DNA from: Arthrobacter sp. AZCC_0090 | Lineage (GTDB): Bacteria > Actinomycetota > Actinomycetes > Actinomycetales > Micrococcaceae | Assembly: GCF_014207375.1 (NCBI RefSeq) | Contig: NZ_JACHEE010000002.1 | Span: 62,001 to 126,000 of the forward strand | Direction of reading: 5' to 3' | Length of the DNA: 64,000 nucleotides | Part shown: positions 44,157 to 53,486 of the stretch, one piece after another | Position numbering within the stretch: the stretch's first letter is position 1 | Layout: each line of letters opens with the position of its first letter | The notes under the pieces: model-generated | The model's input: only the letters and a program-made list of their open reading frames with translations | Told to the model about the DNA's origin: nothing | Database searches by the model: none | Position numbers and translations under genes: made by a program

Positions 44157-44770
44157 GCGGCGCCTTGCCTCCCCTGCGGCGGGGACGCCGGAGCGGCGGC
44201 AGTGACTCGCGCGAACTGATCCTGGCGACGGCGCGCCGGCTCTTCGCCGAGCGTGGATTCGACGGCACCAGCCTGCGACAAGTGGCCCGCGAAGCCGAGG
44301 TGGATCCGGCCATGGTCCACCACTTTTTCAAGGGCAAGGACGAGCTCTTCGCCCAGAGCGTCGAGCTACCGCGGGATCCTGCGGAGGTGCTTGCCGGCGT
44401 CGAATCGATGGATCCGGCGCAGCGCTCGGAAGCGATCGTCCGTGCAGTGTTGCGCTTGTGGGAAAGCCCTGCGCAACACGGACTCGTGGCCTTCGTCAGG
44501 GGAACCATCGGGTCCAAGGCCAAGACCGCGTTGCTGCGGGAGATGGTGGCCAGGACCATCCTCTCCAGGATCACCTCCGGACTTCCCGGCTCACCCGAGG
44601 AAGCGAGGATGCGCGGAAACCTTGTTGCCACGCAAATGGTGGGGCTCATGCTGATGCGCTACGTGGTCCGGCTCGAACCCCTGGCTTCGGCCACCCAGGA
44701 CGAGGTGGTCCGGCTCGTGGCGCCGAACGTCCAGCACTACCTCACCGGCGAGCTCACTCCCCCCAAGTAG
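44153..44770 (+). CDS. TetR-family repressor of the ABC exporter
   Basis: A 205-residue regulator. The N-terminal helix-turn-helix reads LILATARRLFAERGFDGTSL and RQVAREAEVDPAMVHHFFKG, followed by a helical ligand domain similar to the TetR_C group. The start overlaps the permease stop (ATGA). As the third gene of the unit it would close a negative loop at the 24-bp palindrome. A repeat hairpin follows its stop directly. Confidence 0.9.
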   Translation: MSGALPPLRRGRRSGGSDSRELILATARRLFAERGFDGTSLRQVAREAEVDPAMVHHFFKGKDELFAQSVELPRDPAEVLAGVESMDPAQRSEAIVRAVLRLWESPAQHGLVAFVRGTIGSKAKTALLREMVARTILSRITSGLPGSPEEARMRGNLVATQMVGLMLMRYVVRLEPLASATQDEVVRLVAPNVQHYLTGELTPPK

Positions 44771-44827
44771 CTCGCATTTGTTGTCGTTATGAGGCGTCAA
44801 AACGACAACTACTGCGAGTCAGTTGGG
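44771..44827. terminator. Bidirectional hairpin between convergent genes (dispersed repeat, copy 1)
   Basis: CTCGCA/TGCGAG and GTTGTCGTT/AACGACAAC pair, with a small internal loop. It begins one base after the tetR stop, and the GNAT gene ends 20 nt beyond. The last 19 bases, CTACTGCGAGTCAGTTGGG, recur exactly at 60065-60083 in another convergent gap. Confidence 0.65.
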
Positions 44828-44846
44828 TCGGGCACTACAGAACCGG

Positions 44847-45746
44847 TCAGTACAGGACCGTGGCGAAGGTTCCGAGGCGTTGGAAACCAACCCGCTCGTA
44901 CGTGGCGCGCGCCCTGGTGTTGTATTCGTTGACGTACAGGCTGGTGATCGGTGCAAAGCGCTGGGCCAGGACAACCACTCCCGCCATGTACCCGGCGCTG
45001 AGTCCTTGGCCGCGGAACTCGGGGTTCATCCACACTCCTTGGACCTGGGTTGCCTGCTCCGTGACGGCACCGAGTTCGGCCTTGAACTTCACGGTTCCTG
45101 CGTCGATGTGCACCAAGGAATGGCCTTGCCGGATCAGCCCGGCAACACGGCGGCTGTAGAAGTCTTCGCTCCCCAAGAAAGGCGAATAGCCCACTTCCTC
45201 TTCGAACATGGCGGCACATGCGGGTAGGATCCGGTCAAAGTCCGCGATGTCTCCGAAGCCGAGCTGCGGATTGGCTTCGACAGCAGGTGGCCCCGATATT
45301 GCCAGAAGCGGCTGGTCGGCGCGAACCTCGTGGGGGAAATGACCCAGTTGCTCCAGCCGGGAGTGAAGTGCCAGCACGGACTCCGCGGGCCCGAAGATCG
45401 AGGCATAGCGACGGCCCGCCCGGTGTGCAGCCGAGGCCACCCGGGCAGCCAATTCCGGGTCCAGCTGCACCGGAACCAAATTGGCACCGGCCCAGCAGGC
45501 ACCCACCAGGGTATCGCCGTCAAACACTCCGAACACGCTCGCGCCGCCGGAGGTGGGGGCGGCGCTCCCCGACGAGTCAAGGTGCGCCAAAATGAAAACG
45601 TTCGCTACGGCGTCTTCCATCGCGAGCGCGCGAAGGGACTGGGTATCGGCCGCGCCGAGCACCCGGACGGTGACACCGTCCAGTCCGGTTCCGTCTTTAC
45701 TACGAGACGCTAACCACGGGGCTACCCTTGACAGCACCTTCGCCAT
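44847..45746 (-). CDS. GNAT-family N-acetyltransferase (DUF4081-type N-terminus)
   Basis: A 299-residue protein. The N-terminal half resembles the DUF4081 domain joined to GNAT enzymes, with the pattern NVFILAHLD near residue 48. The C-terminal half is an acetyl-CoA-binding GNAT fold with [20 protein letters not shown] (motif A) and a [14 protein letters not shown] end. The substrate is unknown. The start at 45746 lies within the ispG 3' end (47-nt overlap) and could be slightly later. Confidence 0.8.
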   Translation of the reverse strand: MAKVLSRVAPWLASRSKDGTGLDGVTVRVLGAADTQSLRALAMEDAVANVFILAHLDSSGSAAPTSGGASVFGVFDGDTLVGACWAGANLVPVQLDPELAARVASAAHRAGRRYASIFGPAESVLALHSRLEQLGHFPHEVRADQPLLAISGPPAVEANPQLGFGDIADFDRILPACAAMFEEEVGYSPFLGSEDFYSRRVAGLIRQGHSLVHIDAGTVKFKAELGAVTEQATQVQGVWMNPEFRGQGLSAGYMAGVVVLAQRFAPITSLYVNEYNTRARATYERVGFQRLGTFATVLY

Positions 45747-46866
45747 CGGCCTCCCCCATCTCTTCAGCGATACGCATGGCCTCTTCGATCAGTGTCTCAA
45801 CAATCTGGCTCTCGGGAACAGTCTTGATGACTTCACCCTTCACGAAGATCTGCCCCTTGCCGTTTCCGGAAGCAACTCCCAGATCGGCCTCGCGAGCCTC
45901 ACCCGGGCCGTTCACTACGCAACCCATGACGGCGACGCGCAAGGGAATCTCCATTCCTTCAAGTCCGGCGGTCACTTGCTCGGCGAGCGTGTAGACGTCC
46001 ACCTGGGCGCGTCCGCACGAAGGGCAGGAGACGATTTCCAACTTGCGCGGGCGCAGGTTGAGGGACTGCAGGATCTGGTTGCCTACCTTGATTTCCTCAA
46101 CCGGCGGCGCGGAGAGAGACACGCGGATGGTGTCACCGATACCCCGGGACAGAAGTGCTCCGAAGGCCGTTGCGGACTTGATGGTGCCTTGGAACGCGGG
46201 GCCGGCCTCGGTCACGCCAAGGTGCAGGGGCCAGTCGCCTTTTTCGGCAAGCATCTCGTACGCCGCCACCATGATCACGGGGTCGTTGTGCTTGACCGAA
46301 ATCTTGAAATCGTGGAAGCCGTGTTCTTCGAACAACGAGGCTTCCCACACGGCCGATTCCACGAGGGCTTCCGGCGTGGCCTTGCCGTACTTCTTCAGGA
46401 TGCCGGGTTCCAGGGATCCCGCGTTGACGCCGATCCGGATGGACGTGCCGTGGTCCTTGGCGGCCTTCGCGATTTCCTTCACTTGGTCATCGAACTTGCG
46501 GATGTTGCCCGGATTGACGCGGACAGCGGCGCAGCCTGCCTCGATCGCGGCGAAGACGTACTTCGGCTGGAAGTGGATGTCCGCGATCACCGGGATCTGC
46601 GACTTGCGGGCGATGATCGGCAGCGCCTCGGCGTCGTCGGCGGAAGGGCAAGCGACACGCACAATGTCACAGCCGGACGCCGTCAGCTCCGCGATCTGCT
46701 GCAGCGTCGCGTTGATGTCCGTGGTGGGTGTGGTGGTCATCGATTGCACGCTGATGGGCGAATCGGAGCCGACGCCCACCGAACCTACCTTGATCTGGCG
46801 GGTCTTGCGGCGGGGCGCGAGAACGGGGGGCGGGGCTGATGGCATTCCCAGGCTGACCGAGGTCAC
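45700..46866 (-). CDS. ispG: 4-hydroxy-3-methylbut-2-enyl-diphosphate synthase
   Basis: IspG carries out the sixth step of the methylerythritol phosphate isoprenoid route with a [4Fe-4S] cluster. The 388-residue protein shows VQSMTTT near residue 40, [14 protein letters not shown], and the cluster ligands CPSCGR and [12 protein letters not shown] in the C-terminal part. A GTG start with AAGGAG 5 nt upstream is used. dxr is about 1.8 kb upstream on the same strand, with a site-2 protease and YciI between. Confidence 0.96.
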   Translation of the reverse strand: MTSVSLGMPSAPPPVLAPRRKTRQIKVGSVGVGSDSPISVQSMTTTPTTDINATLQQIAELTASGCDIVRVACPSADDAEALPIIARKSQIPVIADIHFQPKYVFAAIEAGCAAVRVNPGNIRKFDDQVKEIAKAAKDHGTSIRIGVNAGSLEPGILKKYGKATPEALVESAVWEASLFEEHGFHDFKISVKHNDPVIMVAAYEMLAEKGDWPLHLGVTEAGPAFQGTIKSATAFGALLSRGIGDTIRVSLSAPPVEEIKVGNQILQSLNLRPRKLEIVSCPSCGRAQVDVYTLAEQVTAGLEGMEIPLRVAVMGCVVNGPGEAREADLGVASGNGKGQIFVKGEVIKTVPESQIVETLIEEAMRIAEEMGEADGEGAVKGSPVVSVS

Positions 46867-46932
46867 GTGGACTCCTTGGGTTGAAATGGGTGGATCGCAG
46901 GGCTGGGTTCCGGGCCCCGGCCGGTCATGCTG

Positions 46933-47226
46933 CTAGGAAGCGTGGGCTGAGAGCACTCCGATAATGGGGTTCCACTCTGACGTCCGGATGCCTGCAATCC
47001 CTTGTGCGGCGGCGAACGGGTCCTCCTTCAACGTAGCGTTCAGCTCGGACTCGTCGGCGGCTTTGAGCAGGAGCAGCGCACCCGCACCGTCCGTGTAGGG
47101 GCCACTCGCCAGCAGGGTCCCCTGCTCGGCGAGACCGGCGAGCCAGGCGCGGTGGGCGGGGCGGTTCGCGTCGCGAACCTCGGCGGACTCGGCGTCGTAC
47201 ACGTACTCAACAGCGAAAACAGTCAT
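46933..47226 (-). CDS. YciI-family protein
   Basis: A 97-residue protein with the YCII pattern: AVEYVYDAESAEVRDANRPAH near the start, GTLLASGPYTDG and a DPF segment (residue 70). The fold is a ferredoxin-like dimer with a possible His/Asp pair, but the reaction is unknown. TAGGCT ends 6 nt before the ATG. It lies upstream of ispG. Confidence 0.85.
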   Translation of the reverse strand: MTVFAVEYVYDAESAEVRDANRPAHRAWLAGLAEQGTLLASGPYTDGAGALLLLKAADESELNATLKEDPFAAAQGIAGIRTSEWNPIIGVLSAHAS

Positions 47227-47232
47227 ATGGAT

Positions 47233-47238
47233 AGCCTA
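47233..47238 (-). promoter_or_regulatory. Putative -10 box of the YciI gene
   Basis: TAGGCT on the minus strand, 6 nt before the ATG at 47226, without a ribosome binding site. Confidence 0.4.
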
Positions 47239-47310
47239 TCCCCCCAGCACAGGGGCCAGCCCATTCCGGGACGTCCTCCGCAGCCTCATGCATCTGCCAG
47301 ATCAGACAGA

Positions 47311-48642
47311 TCAGCCAAAGATATTGACGGGCTTGACGATGTCCGCGTAGATCAGCAGCGCTCCCATGGCCATGAGCAGGCTGGCCACGACGTACGTCAG
47401 TGGCAGGAGCTTGGCGATGTCGAAAGCGCCGGGATCCGGCTTGCCGCGTAGCTTGGCGATTCGACGCCGGACCCCTTCGTAGAGAGCGCCAGCCACATGT
47501 CCGCCGTCGAGCGGCAAAAGCGGAATCAAGTTGAAGATGGCGAGGGCGAAGTTCAGTCCCGCGAGGAGCCCCACGAGCGCGCCGATGCGCGATTGCAGCG
47601 GAACCTCCTCCATGGCGGCGACTTCACCGGCCACCCGGCCGACGCCCACCACGCTGATGGGCCCGTTGGGATCACGCGGCTCGGAGCTGAAAGCTGCCTG
47701 CGCCACGCCGACTACCCTGGCGGGCAGGTTGAGGATGACTCCGGCGATTTGCTTGATGTTCTCGCCGGCCATCGGAAGAACGGTCGACGCCGGTTGGGGC
47801 ACCATGGCGGTCTGGGCACCAATCCCGAGGAACCCGACTTCCTCGTACAGCGGTTTGCCGTCCGCGCCCTTGGCCTGCTGGCCGTTGTCTCCAATGACGG
47901 GGCGCGCGGAAAGCACCGGAGTTACTTCCGTGGTGACGCTCTTGCCGCCGCGGTCCACGGTGACTTGGACAGCTTTGCCTGCCGATGCCCGGATCCAACT
48001 ACTCATTTCAGCCCAGCTGGTCACCGGCTTGCCATCGAAGCTTGTGACGACGTCGTTGGGCTGGAGCTTGGCGATTGCGGCCGGGGTCAGCTGGCAGTCT
48101 GGCGAATTGGGGTCGACGGTTTCACCCGCTTTCACTTGGCACTTGGAGACATTGGCAATGGTGGTGGTGGCGGTGGACACGCCGAAGCCCATGAGCAACA
48201 CCGCGGTGAGCACTAGGCCGATCAGCAGGTTCATCGCGGGGCCGCCCAGCATGATGATGATCTTTTTCCAGACCGGCAGCTTGTAGAAGACCCTGTTCTC
48301 GTCACCCGGACCCACGTCTTCATGGGCCGCGGACCGAGCCTCGGTGGCGAGTGTTTGGAACATACCGGTGCTGGACGGCCGCACACTGCCGTCTTCTTTA
48401 TTGGGCGGGTACATGCCGATCATGGCAACGTACCCGCCAAGCGGAATGGCCTTGAAACCATATTCGGTCTCGCCTTTCCGTCGGGACCACAGGGTGGGGC
48501 CGAACCCGATCATGTACTTCGTGACGCGCACTTTGAACAGCTTGGCGGGCACAAGATGCCCCACCTCGTGCAGCGCGATGGAGACGGCCACGCCGATTGC
48601 GACGAAGACGACGCCGAGAATGAACAGGATGACGGGATTCAT
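47311..48642 (-). CDS. rseP: Site-2 protease (M50, RseP/Rip1-type)
   Basis: A 443-residue membrane zinc protease. The first membrane segment carries the active site HEVGH at residues 25-29, and the NPLLPLDGGH-like third zinc ligand (LPLDGGHVAGALYE) lies near residue 385. One PDZ domain sits between (about residues 190-290). It cleaves membrane-bound anti-sigma factors or signal peptides in relatives such as M. tuberculosis Rip1. It sits between dxr and ispG, the common order in Actinobacteria. Confidence 0.93.
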   Translation of the reverse strand: MNPVILFILGVVFVAIGVAVSIALHEVGHLVPAKLFKVRVTKYMIGFGPTLWSRRKGETEYGFKAIPLGGYVAMIGMYPPNKEDGSVRPSSTGMFQTLATEARSAAHEDVGPGDENRVFYKLPVWKKIIIMLGGPAMNLLIGLVLTAVLLMGFGVSTATTTIANVSKCQVKAGETVDPNSPDCQLTPAAIAKLQPNDVVTSFDGKPVTSWAEMSSWIRASAGKAVQVTVDRGGKSVTTEVTPVLSARPVIGDNGQQAKGADGKPLYEEVGFLGIGAQTAMVPQPASTVLPMAGENIKQIAGVILNLPARVVGVAQAAFSSEPRDPNGPISVVGVGRVAGEVAAMEEVPLQSRIGALVGLLAGLNFALAIFNLIPLLPLDGGHVAGALYEGVRRRIAKLRGKPDPGAFDIAKLLPLTYVVASLLMAMGALLIYADIVKPVNIFG

Positions 48643-48659
48643 GCCTTAAGTACTGCTTC

Positions 48660-49844
48660 CTAAAGGGTGCTGTTGGCTAAACGATCGTGGGTGCGCGTGC
48701 GTGCCCACCTCTCAGCATCCAGCACCGAGTCCACCGTCAGCTCCAAGGATCCTGAATGTTCGCTGAGGACGGACTCCACGGTGTCCACAATGTCGGTGAA
48801 CCGGATCCTGCCGGCGTGGAAGGCCTCCACCGCTTCCTCGTTCGCCGCGTTGAAGACGGCAGGAAAGGTACTTCCCTGCCTCGCTGCGTCCTTGGCCAGC
48901 TCCACCGCAGGGAAGGCTACGGAGTCAAGGGGCTCGAACGTCCAGCTGGTGGCCTGGGTCCAGTCGCAGGCCTTGGCGGCGCGGGGCACGCGATCCGGCC
49001 ACCCCAGTCCGAGGGCAATGGGGAGCCGCATGTCCGGCGGGGAGGCTTGGGCGATGATGGAGCCGTCCACGAACTCCACCATGGAATGCACCACGGATTG
49101 CGGGTGCACCACGACGTCGATCCTGTCCAGAGGGACGTCGAAGAGCAAGTGCGCTTCGATGACCTCCAGGCCTTTGTTGACTAGGCTGGCTGAGTTGGTG
49201 GTGACCATCAGTCCCATATCCCAGGTGGGGTGGGCAAGCGCCTCCGCAGGGGTGACGTCGCGGAGTTGCTCGCGGCTGCGGCCCCGGAACGGACCGCCGG
49301 AAGCGGTCAGGATGAGTTTTTCGACCTCGTTCTCGGCCCCTGCTCGGAGACATTGGGCGATGGCCGAGTGCTCGGAATCCACTGGCACGATCTGGTCAAT
49401 GGCTGCCGCGGCCTTCACCAACGCACCGCCCACGATCAGGGATTCTTTGTTTGCCAAGGCCAAGGTTGCGCCGGACTTGAGCGCGGCCAGCGTGGGCGCC
49501 AGGCCGATGGATCCCGTAATGCCGTTAAGCACGACATCCGCTTCTATCGCGGCAATCTTGGTGGAGGCGTCCGGCCCCGTGATGATCGCCGGATCATAGT
49601 TCCTGAGTCCGGCGGCGGAAGCTGCAGCGCCGATGAGTCCCTGGAGTTCGTGTGCGTCGCCGTAGGCGATGCCGACTGCCTTGGCCTTGGTGTGGACGGC
49701 CTGCTGCGCGATGAGTTCCAGGTTGCCGCCACCAGCGCTCAGTGCCACGACCTCGAACAGGTGGGGAGCGGCGTCGACGACGTCAATCGCCTGTGTGCCG
49801 ATGGAACCAGTGGACCCGAGGAGAATGATCTTGCGCGGCTGCAT
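48660..49844 (-). CDS. dxr: 1-deoxy-D-xylulose-5-phosphate reductoisomerase
   Basis: Dxr converts deoxyxylulose phosphate to methylerythritol phosphate with NADPH. The 394-residue protein shows the Rossmann motif [11 protein letters not shown] at residues 9-19, [12 protein letters not shown], the metal-site VDSEHSAI and SGGPFRG. It is divergent from the lipase maturation factor gene across a short gap and is co-directional with the site-2 protease and ispG, so isoprenoid genes are clustered here. Confidence 0.96.
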   Translation of the reverse strand: MQPRKIILLGSTGSIGTQAIDVVDAAPHLFEVVALSAGGGNLELIAQQAVHTKAKAVGIAYGDAHELQGLIGAAASAAGLRNYDPAIITGPDASTKIAAIEADVVLNGITGSIGLAPTLAALKSGATLALANKESLIVGGALVKAAAAIDQIVPVDSEHSAIAQCLRAGAENEVEKLILTASGGPFRGRSREQLRDVTPAEALAHPTWDMGLMVTTNSASLVNKGLEVIEAHLLFDVPLDRIDVVVHPQSVVHSMVEFVDGSIIAQASPPDMRLPIALGLGWPDRVPRAAKACDWTQATSWTFEPLDSVAFPAVELAKDAARQGSTFPAVFNAANEEAVEAFHAGRIRFTDIVDTVESVLSEHSGSLELTVDSVLDAERWARTRTHDRLANSTL

Positions 49845-49870
49845 TGCTTAAGTATCCCGCACCCCAGGCG

Positions 49871-49876
49871 TAGCGT
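49871..49876 (+). promoter_or_regulatory. Putative -10 box of the lipase maturation factor gene
   Basis: TAGCGT is followed by 6 nt and GTG 49883. The window to dxr is only 38 bp, so both divergent genes must share it. Confidence 0.4.
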
Positions 49877-49882
49877 TGGTGT

Positions 49883-51349
49883 GTGGACTGGGTCTCGTGG
49901 TTCGAGGCGCCGAACTATGAATTCGCCCGGCAGGTGCTCCAGCGTGGCACGGCCGCGCTCTACTTCATCGCGTTCCTGTCCAGCCTCAACCAGTTCCCCG
50001 CGCTCCTGGGTGAACACGGGCTTCTCCCTGTCCCGAGGTACGTGTACGGTCACAGGATCTTGCGCAGGCCTAGCCTTTTCCGGTGGAAATATTCGGACTC
50101 CTTGCTCCGCGCCGTGTGCGCCGCGGGGCTTGCCGTTTCCTTGGCGCTCGTCGGCGGGCTGCCGCAGCTGGGACCGCCGTGGCTTCCCCTGTCCGCGTTC
50201 CTGGCTTTGTGGCTGCTCTACATGTCGATCGTCAACGTCGGCCAGACCTTCTACGGCTTCGGCTGGGAGATGCTGCTGTTGGAAATGGGTTTCACTGTTG
50301 GCTTCCTTGGTTCGAACCAGACTCCTCCACCTAAGACCATCCTCGTCCTGCTCGTGTGGCTGTTGTTCAGGCTCGAGTTCGGCGCAGGCATGATCAAGAT
50401 CCATGGCGGAAGCGAATGGCGTGATTTAACCGCCCTGTACTACCACCACGAGACGCAGCCCATGCCCGGGCCCCTGAGCCGCCAGGCGCATCTCCTGCCT
50501 AAGCCGCTTCACCGCATGGAAGTACTCGGCAACCACTTCGCCCAGCTGGTGGTGCCGTTCTTCCTGTTCGCCCCGCAGCCACTGGCCACCATTGCCGCCG
50601 GAATTGTCGTTTTCACGCAACTCTGGCTTGTGGGGAGCGGTAACTTCGCGTGGCTTAACTGGTCCGCGATCGTGCTTGCCTTCGCCGCGGTGAGTGACCC
50701 GGTGGCCCATGCTGTGCTGCCCTTCATACCGCAACAGCGGTACCCGGCCACGGCGGTTCCGCAGACCCCGGCGTGGTGGCTCGCCGTCGTACTCGCGGTG
50801 ACGGTGCTCCTCGTGGTGCTCAGCTATTGGCCCATCCGCAACCTGCTCTCGCGGGAGCAGCTCATGAACGCGAGCTTCAACCGATGGCAGTTGGTCAACA
50901 CCTACGGGGCGTTCGGTACGGTGACGCGGCACCGGGTGGAAATCGTGGTGGAAGGCACGCAAGCGGACGTTCCGGTCGATGAAGCCGACTGGCGCGAATA
51001 TGGCTTCAAAGGCAAGCCGGGCGACGTCCGCCGCCTCCCCCGCCAGTGGGCGCCGTACCACCTGCGCCTCGACTGGTTGATGTGGTTCCTTCCCTTGCGC
51101 ACGGTGCACGAGGAATGGTTCTACGCGTTCTTGGGCAAGTTGCTCGACGCCGACCAGCCCACCTTGCGCTTGTTGCGCCAGGACCCGTTCGACGGCGCAC
51201 GGCCGAGTTGGGTGCGTGCGCGCAGTTTCCTCTACCGTTTCGCCACGAGGTCCGAGTTCCGTGAGACGGGCCAGCGCTGGATCCGGATGGAGCTCTACGA
51301 GGTTATTGCCCCTTTGGGCCATCCGCCTTCCCGGAGGCGCGGACACTAG
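49883..51349 (+). CDS. Lipase maturation factor family protein
   Basis: A 488-residue membrane protein resembling LMF1. About seven hydrophobic segments fill residues 20-330. A soluble C-terminal domain begins with the family pattern NTYGAFGTVTRHRVEIVVEG near residue 350 and the WREYGFKGKPGD block. In animals LMF1 helps lipoprotein lipase fold. The role in bacteria is unknown, and no lipase is adjacent. The GTG start is supported by the TAGCGT box 6 nt upstream. Confidence 0.85.
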   Translation: MDWVSWFEAPNYEFARQVLQRGTAALYFIAFLSSLNQFPALLGEHGLLPVPRYVYGHRILRRPSLFRWKYSDSLLRAVCAAGLAVSLALVGGLPQLGPPWLPLSAFLALWLLYMSIVNVGQTFYGFGWEMLLLEMGFTVGFLGSNQTPPPKTILVLLVWLLFRLEFGAGMIKIHGGSEWRDLTALYYHHETQPMPGPLSRQAHLLPKPLHRMEVLGNHFAQLVVPFFLFAPQPLATIAAGIVVFTQLWLVGSGNFAWLNWSAIVLAFAAVSDPVAHAVLPFIPQQRYPATAVPQTPAWWLAVVLAVTVLLVVLSYWPIRNLLSREQLMNASFNRWQLVNTYGAFGTVTRHRVEIVVEGTQADVPVDEADWREYGFKGKPGDVRRLPRQWAPYHLRLDWLMWFLPLRTVHEEWFYAFLGKLLDADQPTLRLLRQDPFDGARPSWVRARSFLYRFATRSEFRETGQRWIRMELYEVIAPLGHPPSRRRGH

Positions 51350-51368
51350 ATCCGGCCGGACTGAACCT

Positions 51369-52205
51369 TCAGGAGAGCCGGGCCCTGCGCAGCGTGGATT
51401 CGGCGTGTTTCAGGATGGGCCCGTCCACCATTTTGCCCTTGTGCTGGAACACACCGGTTCCAGCCGCAGCGGCGGCATCAAGCAGTTCCCGGGCCCCTGC
51501 GACGGCCTCCGGCGAGGGTGCATAGGCTTCGCGGACAACTGCGACCTGGCTCGGGTGGATGCAGGCCTTGGCACCGAATCCGCTGGCCACGGCGTCGGCG
51601 GACTCCACGGCCAGCCCGGGAAGATCGGGAATGTCGACGTAGACCGAGTCGATGGCTTCCTTGCCGGCAGCTTTGGCAGCCAGCAGCACCGTAGAGCGCG
51701 AGTGCGTTGCGACGGCCCTGTAGCCGCCGTCGTCCTTGCGGCTGGAGGTGCCGCCCATGGAGGCGATCAGGTCCTCGGCACCCCACATGAGCGCGACGAC
51801 GTTGGGGGTCTGGGCGATCTCGGCCGCGTTGATGATCCCTTTGGCCGTCTCGCACAAGGCGATGACGTGATAGCCCTCGAGTGCTTTCAACTGTTCGGCG
51901 GTCTCGGCCTTGGCCAACATCACCGTGCGGTACGGCGTGTGCGCGAGGCAGTGCAAGTCCTTCTCGAAGTCCGGGGTACCCACCGGATTGACCCGCACAA
52001 TCGTGCGGCTGGGGTCGAGCTCGGCGGTCTCGCCACCCGAGCCAAGCTGGGCGAGGATGGCGCCCCGGGCCCGTTTCTTGTCTGCGGGCGCGACGGCGTC
52101 CTCGAGGTCTACGATGACGGCGTCGGAACGCTCGGCGGCCTTTTGGAACCGTTCCGGGCGGTCGGCGGGGCAGAAAAGCAAAGCGGGGCCCATGGTGAAG
52201 GTCAT
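51369..52205 (-). CDS. CitE-like HpcH/HpaI-type acyl-CoA lyase
   Basis: A 278-residue TIM-barrel lyase with PADRPERFQKAAERSDAVIVDLEDAVAP near the start (metal Asp/Glu) and ALCETAKGIINAAEIA and WGAEDL further on. In M. tuberculosis the gene in this position (Rv2498c) was shown to cleave 3-hydroxy-3-methylglutaryl-CoA and citramalyl-CoA. I infer the same role because no HMG-CoA lyase is in the locus. It would give acetoacetate and acetyl-CoA. The start overlaps the MaoC stop by 4 nt. Confidence 0.82.
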   Translation of the reverse strand: MTFTMGPALLFCPADRPERFQKAAERSDAVIVDLEDAVAPADKKRARGAILAQLGSGGETAELDPSRTIVRVNPVGTPDFEKDLHCLAHTPYRTVMLAKAETAEQLKALEGYHVIALCETAKGIINAAEIAQTPNVVALMWGAEDLIASMGGTSSRKDDGGYRAVATHSRSTVLLAAKAAGKEAIDSVYVDIPDLPGLAVESADAVASGFGAKACIHPSQVAVVREAYAPSPEAVAGARELLDAAAAAGTGVFQHKGKMVDGPILKHAESTLRRARLS

Positions 52206-52735
52206 GTATTGATTGTCCCCTGTTGCGCCTCCAGATGCGCGGTCCGGGTCCACATGAGGCAAGCCCTCGTGGCCAGGGCCACAACCGCGCCGTCCTGGTT
52301 CCTACCCGTGTGCAGCATGGTCACCACGCCCTGCCCGGGACGCGACGACGACTCCCGTTTCCCGGTGACGACGGTCTCCGTGTAGAGGGTGTCGCCGTGG
52401 TAGAGCGGGTGCGGGAAAGAGACGTCCGTGAGGCCTAGCTGGGCGATGATGGTGCCCTGGGTCAGCTGAGTTACGGACTGTCCCACCATGGTGGACAAGG
52501 TGAACATCGAGTTCATGAGCCTTTGCCCGAAGGGTTGCGTGGCGCTCCAGGCCGCGTCCAGGTGCAATGCCTGGGTGTTCATGGTCAGTGTGGTGAACAG
52601 GACGTTGTCCGTTTCCGTGACGGTCCGGCCCGGCCGGTGCGCGTAGACGACGTCTTCCTCGAGTTCATCGAAGTAGAGCCCGCGCTGCTGGATAATTCGG
52701 GGTTCAGTGACGCGCTGTTCGGGATCTGTGGTCAT
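52202..52735 (-). CDS. MaoC-like enoyl-CoA hydratase
   Basis: A 177-residue hotdog-fold hydratase. [18 protein letters not shown] and [17 protein letters not shown] are MaoC-family features, including the His that follows the hydratase motif. In this locus it would hydrate 3-methylglutaconyl-CoA to HMG-CoA, as proposed for the mycobacterial homologue. It overlaps the scoB stop by 4 nt (52732-52735) and the CitE gene by 4 nt. Confidence 0.85.
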   Translation of the reverse strand: MTTDPEQRVTEPRIIQQRGLYFDELEEDVVYAHRPGRTVTETDNVLFTTLTMNTQALHLDAAWSATQPFGQRLMNSMFTLSTMVGQSVTQLTQGTIIAQLGLTDVSFPHPLYHGDTLYTETVVTGKRESSSRPGQGVVTMLHTGRNQDGAVVALATRACLMWTRTAHLEAQQGTINT

Positions 52736-53484
52736 ACGGTCAGTTCCTGGTCCTCTTCGAAAAGTTCGACGCCGGTCGCCGCCGCAACGTCCTCTGCGGA
52801 GACATTCGGTGCCAACTCACGCAGGACCAGCCTCGATTCCCCGCCGTCGGAGACGACGTCGATCACGGCGAGGTCCGTGATGATTCTGTCCACGCAGCCT
52901 TTCCCCGTGACGGGCAACGAGCATTCCTTGACGATCTTCGGCTTGCCCTTGCGGTCCACGTGCTCCATCATCACGATGACCCGTTTGGCGCCGAAGACCA
53001 GATCCATGGCGCCGCCCATGCCCTTGACCATCTTTCCCGGGATCATCCAATTGGCAAGGTCCCCGTTGGCCGCGACCTCCATGGCGCCCAGCACCGCGAC
53101 ATCCACATGGCCGCCGCGGATCATGCCGAACGATGTTGCCGAGTCGAAGAACGCGGCGCCCGCGTTGACGGTGACCGTTTCCTTGCCGGCGTTGATCAGA
53201 TCGGGGTCAACAGCGTCCTCGGCCGGATAGGGGCCAACGCCCAGGATGCCGTTTTCGGAATGCAGGATCACTTCGACGCCGGCCGGGATGTAGTTGGGAA
53301 TCAGGGTGGGCATGCCGATCCCCAGGTTGACGTATTGCCCGTTGCTGAGCTCACGGGCCACGCGGGCGGCCAGCTCGTTCCGCGTCCAGCCTTTGCCCTC
53401 GTGATGGTCTGCGTCGGCGCGGCGGTACTCGTGCCTGACCGCCTCGGGACGCGGCGGCACATCCTGGGTGATGTTCGATTCCAT
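52732..53484 (-). CDS. scoB: 3-oxoacid CoA-transferase subunit B
   Basis: A 250-residue family I CoA transferase subunit. The catalytic Glu is in [10 protein letters not shown] near residue 90, and [15 protein letters not shown] is upstream. It converts acetoacetate and succinyl-CoA to acetoacetyl-CoA together with subunit A, thus recovering the lyase product. A 30-residue Lys/Arg/Asp-rich lead precedes the domain. The ATG at 53484 lies 2 nt after the scoA stop. An open frame further upstream is inside scoA. Confidence 0.93.
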   Translation of the reverse strand: MESNITQDVPPRPEAVRHEYRRADADHHEGKGWTRNELAARVARELSNGQYVNLGIGMPTLIPNYIPAGVEVILHSENGILGVGPYPAEDAVDPDLINAGKETVTVNAGAAFFDSATSFGMIRGGHVDVAVLGAMEVAANGDLANWMIPGKMVKGMGGAMDLVFGAKRVIVMMEHVDRKGKPKIVKECSLPVTGKGCVDRIITDLAVIDVVSDGGESRLVLRELAPNVSAEDVAAATGVELFEEDQELTV

Positions 53485-53486
53485 GG

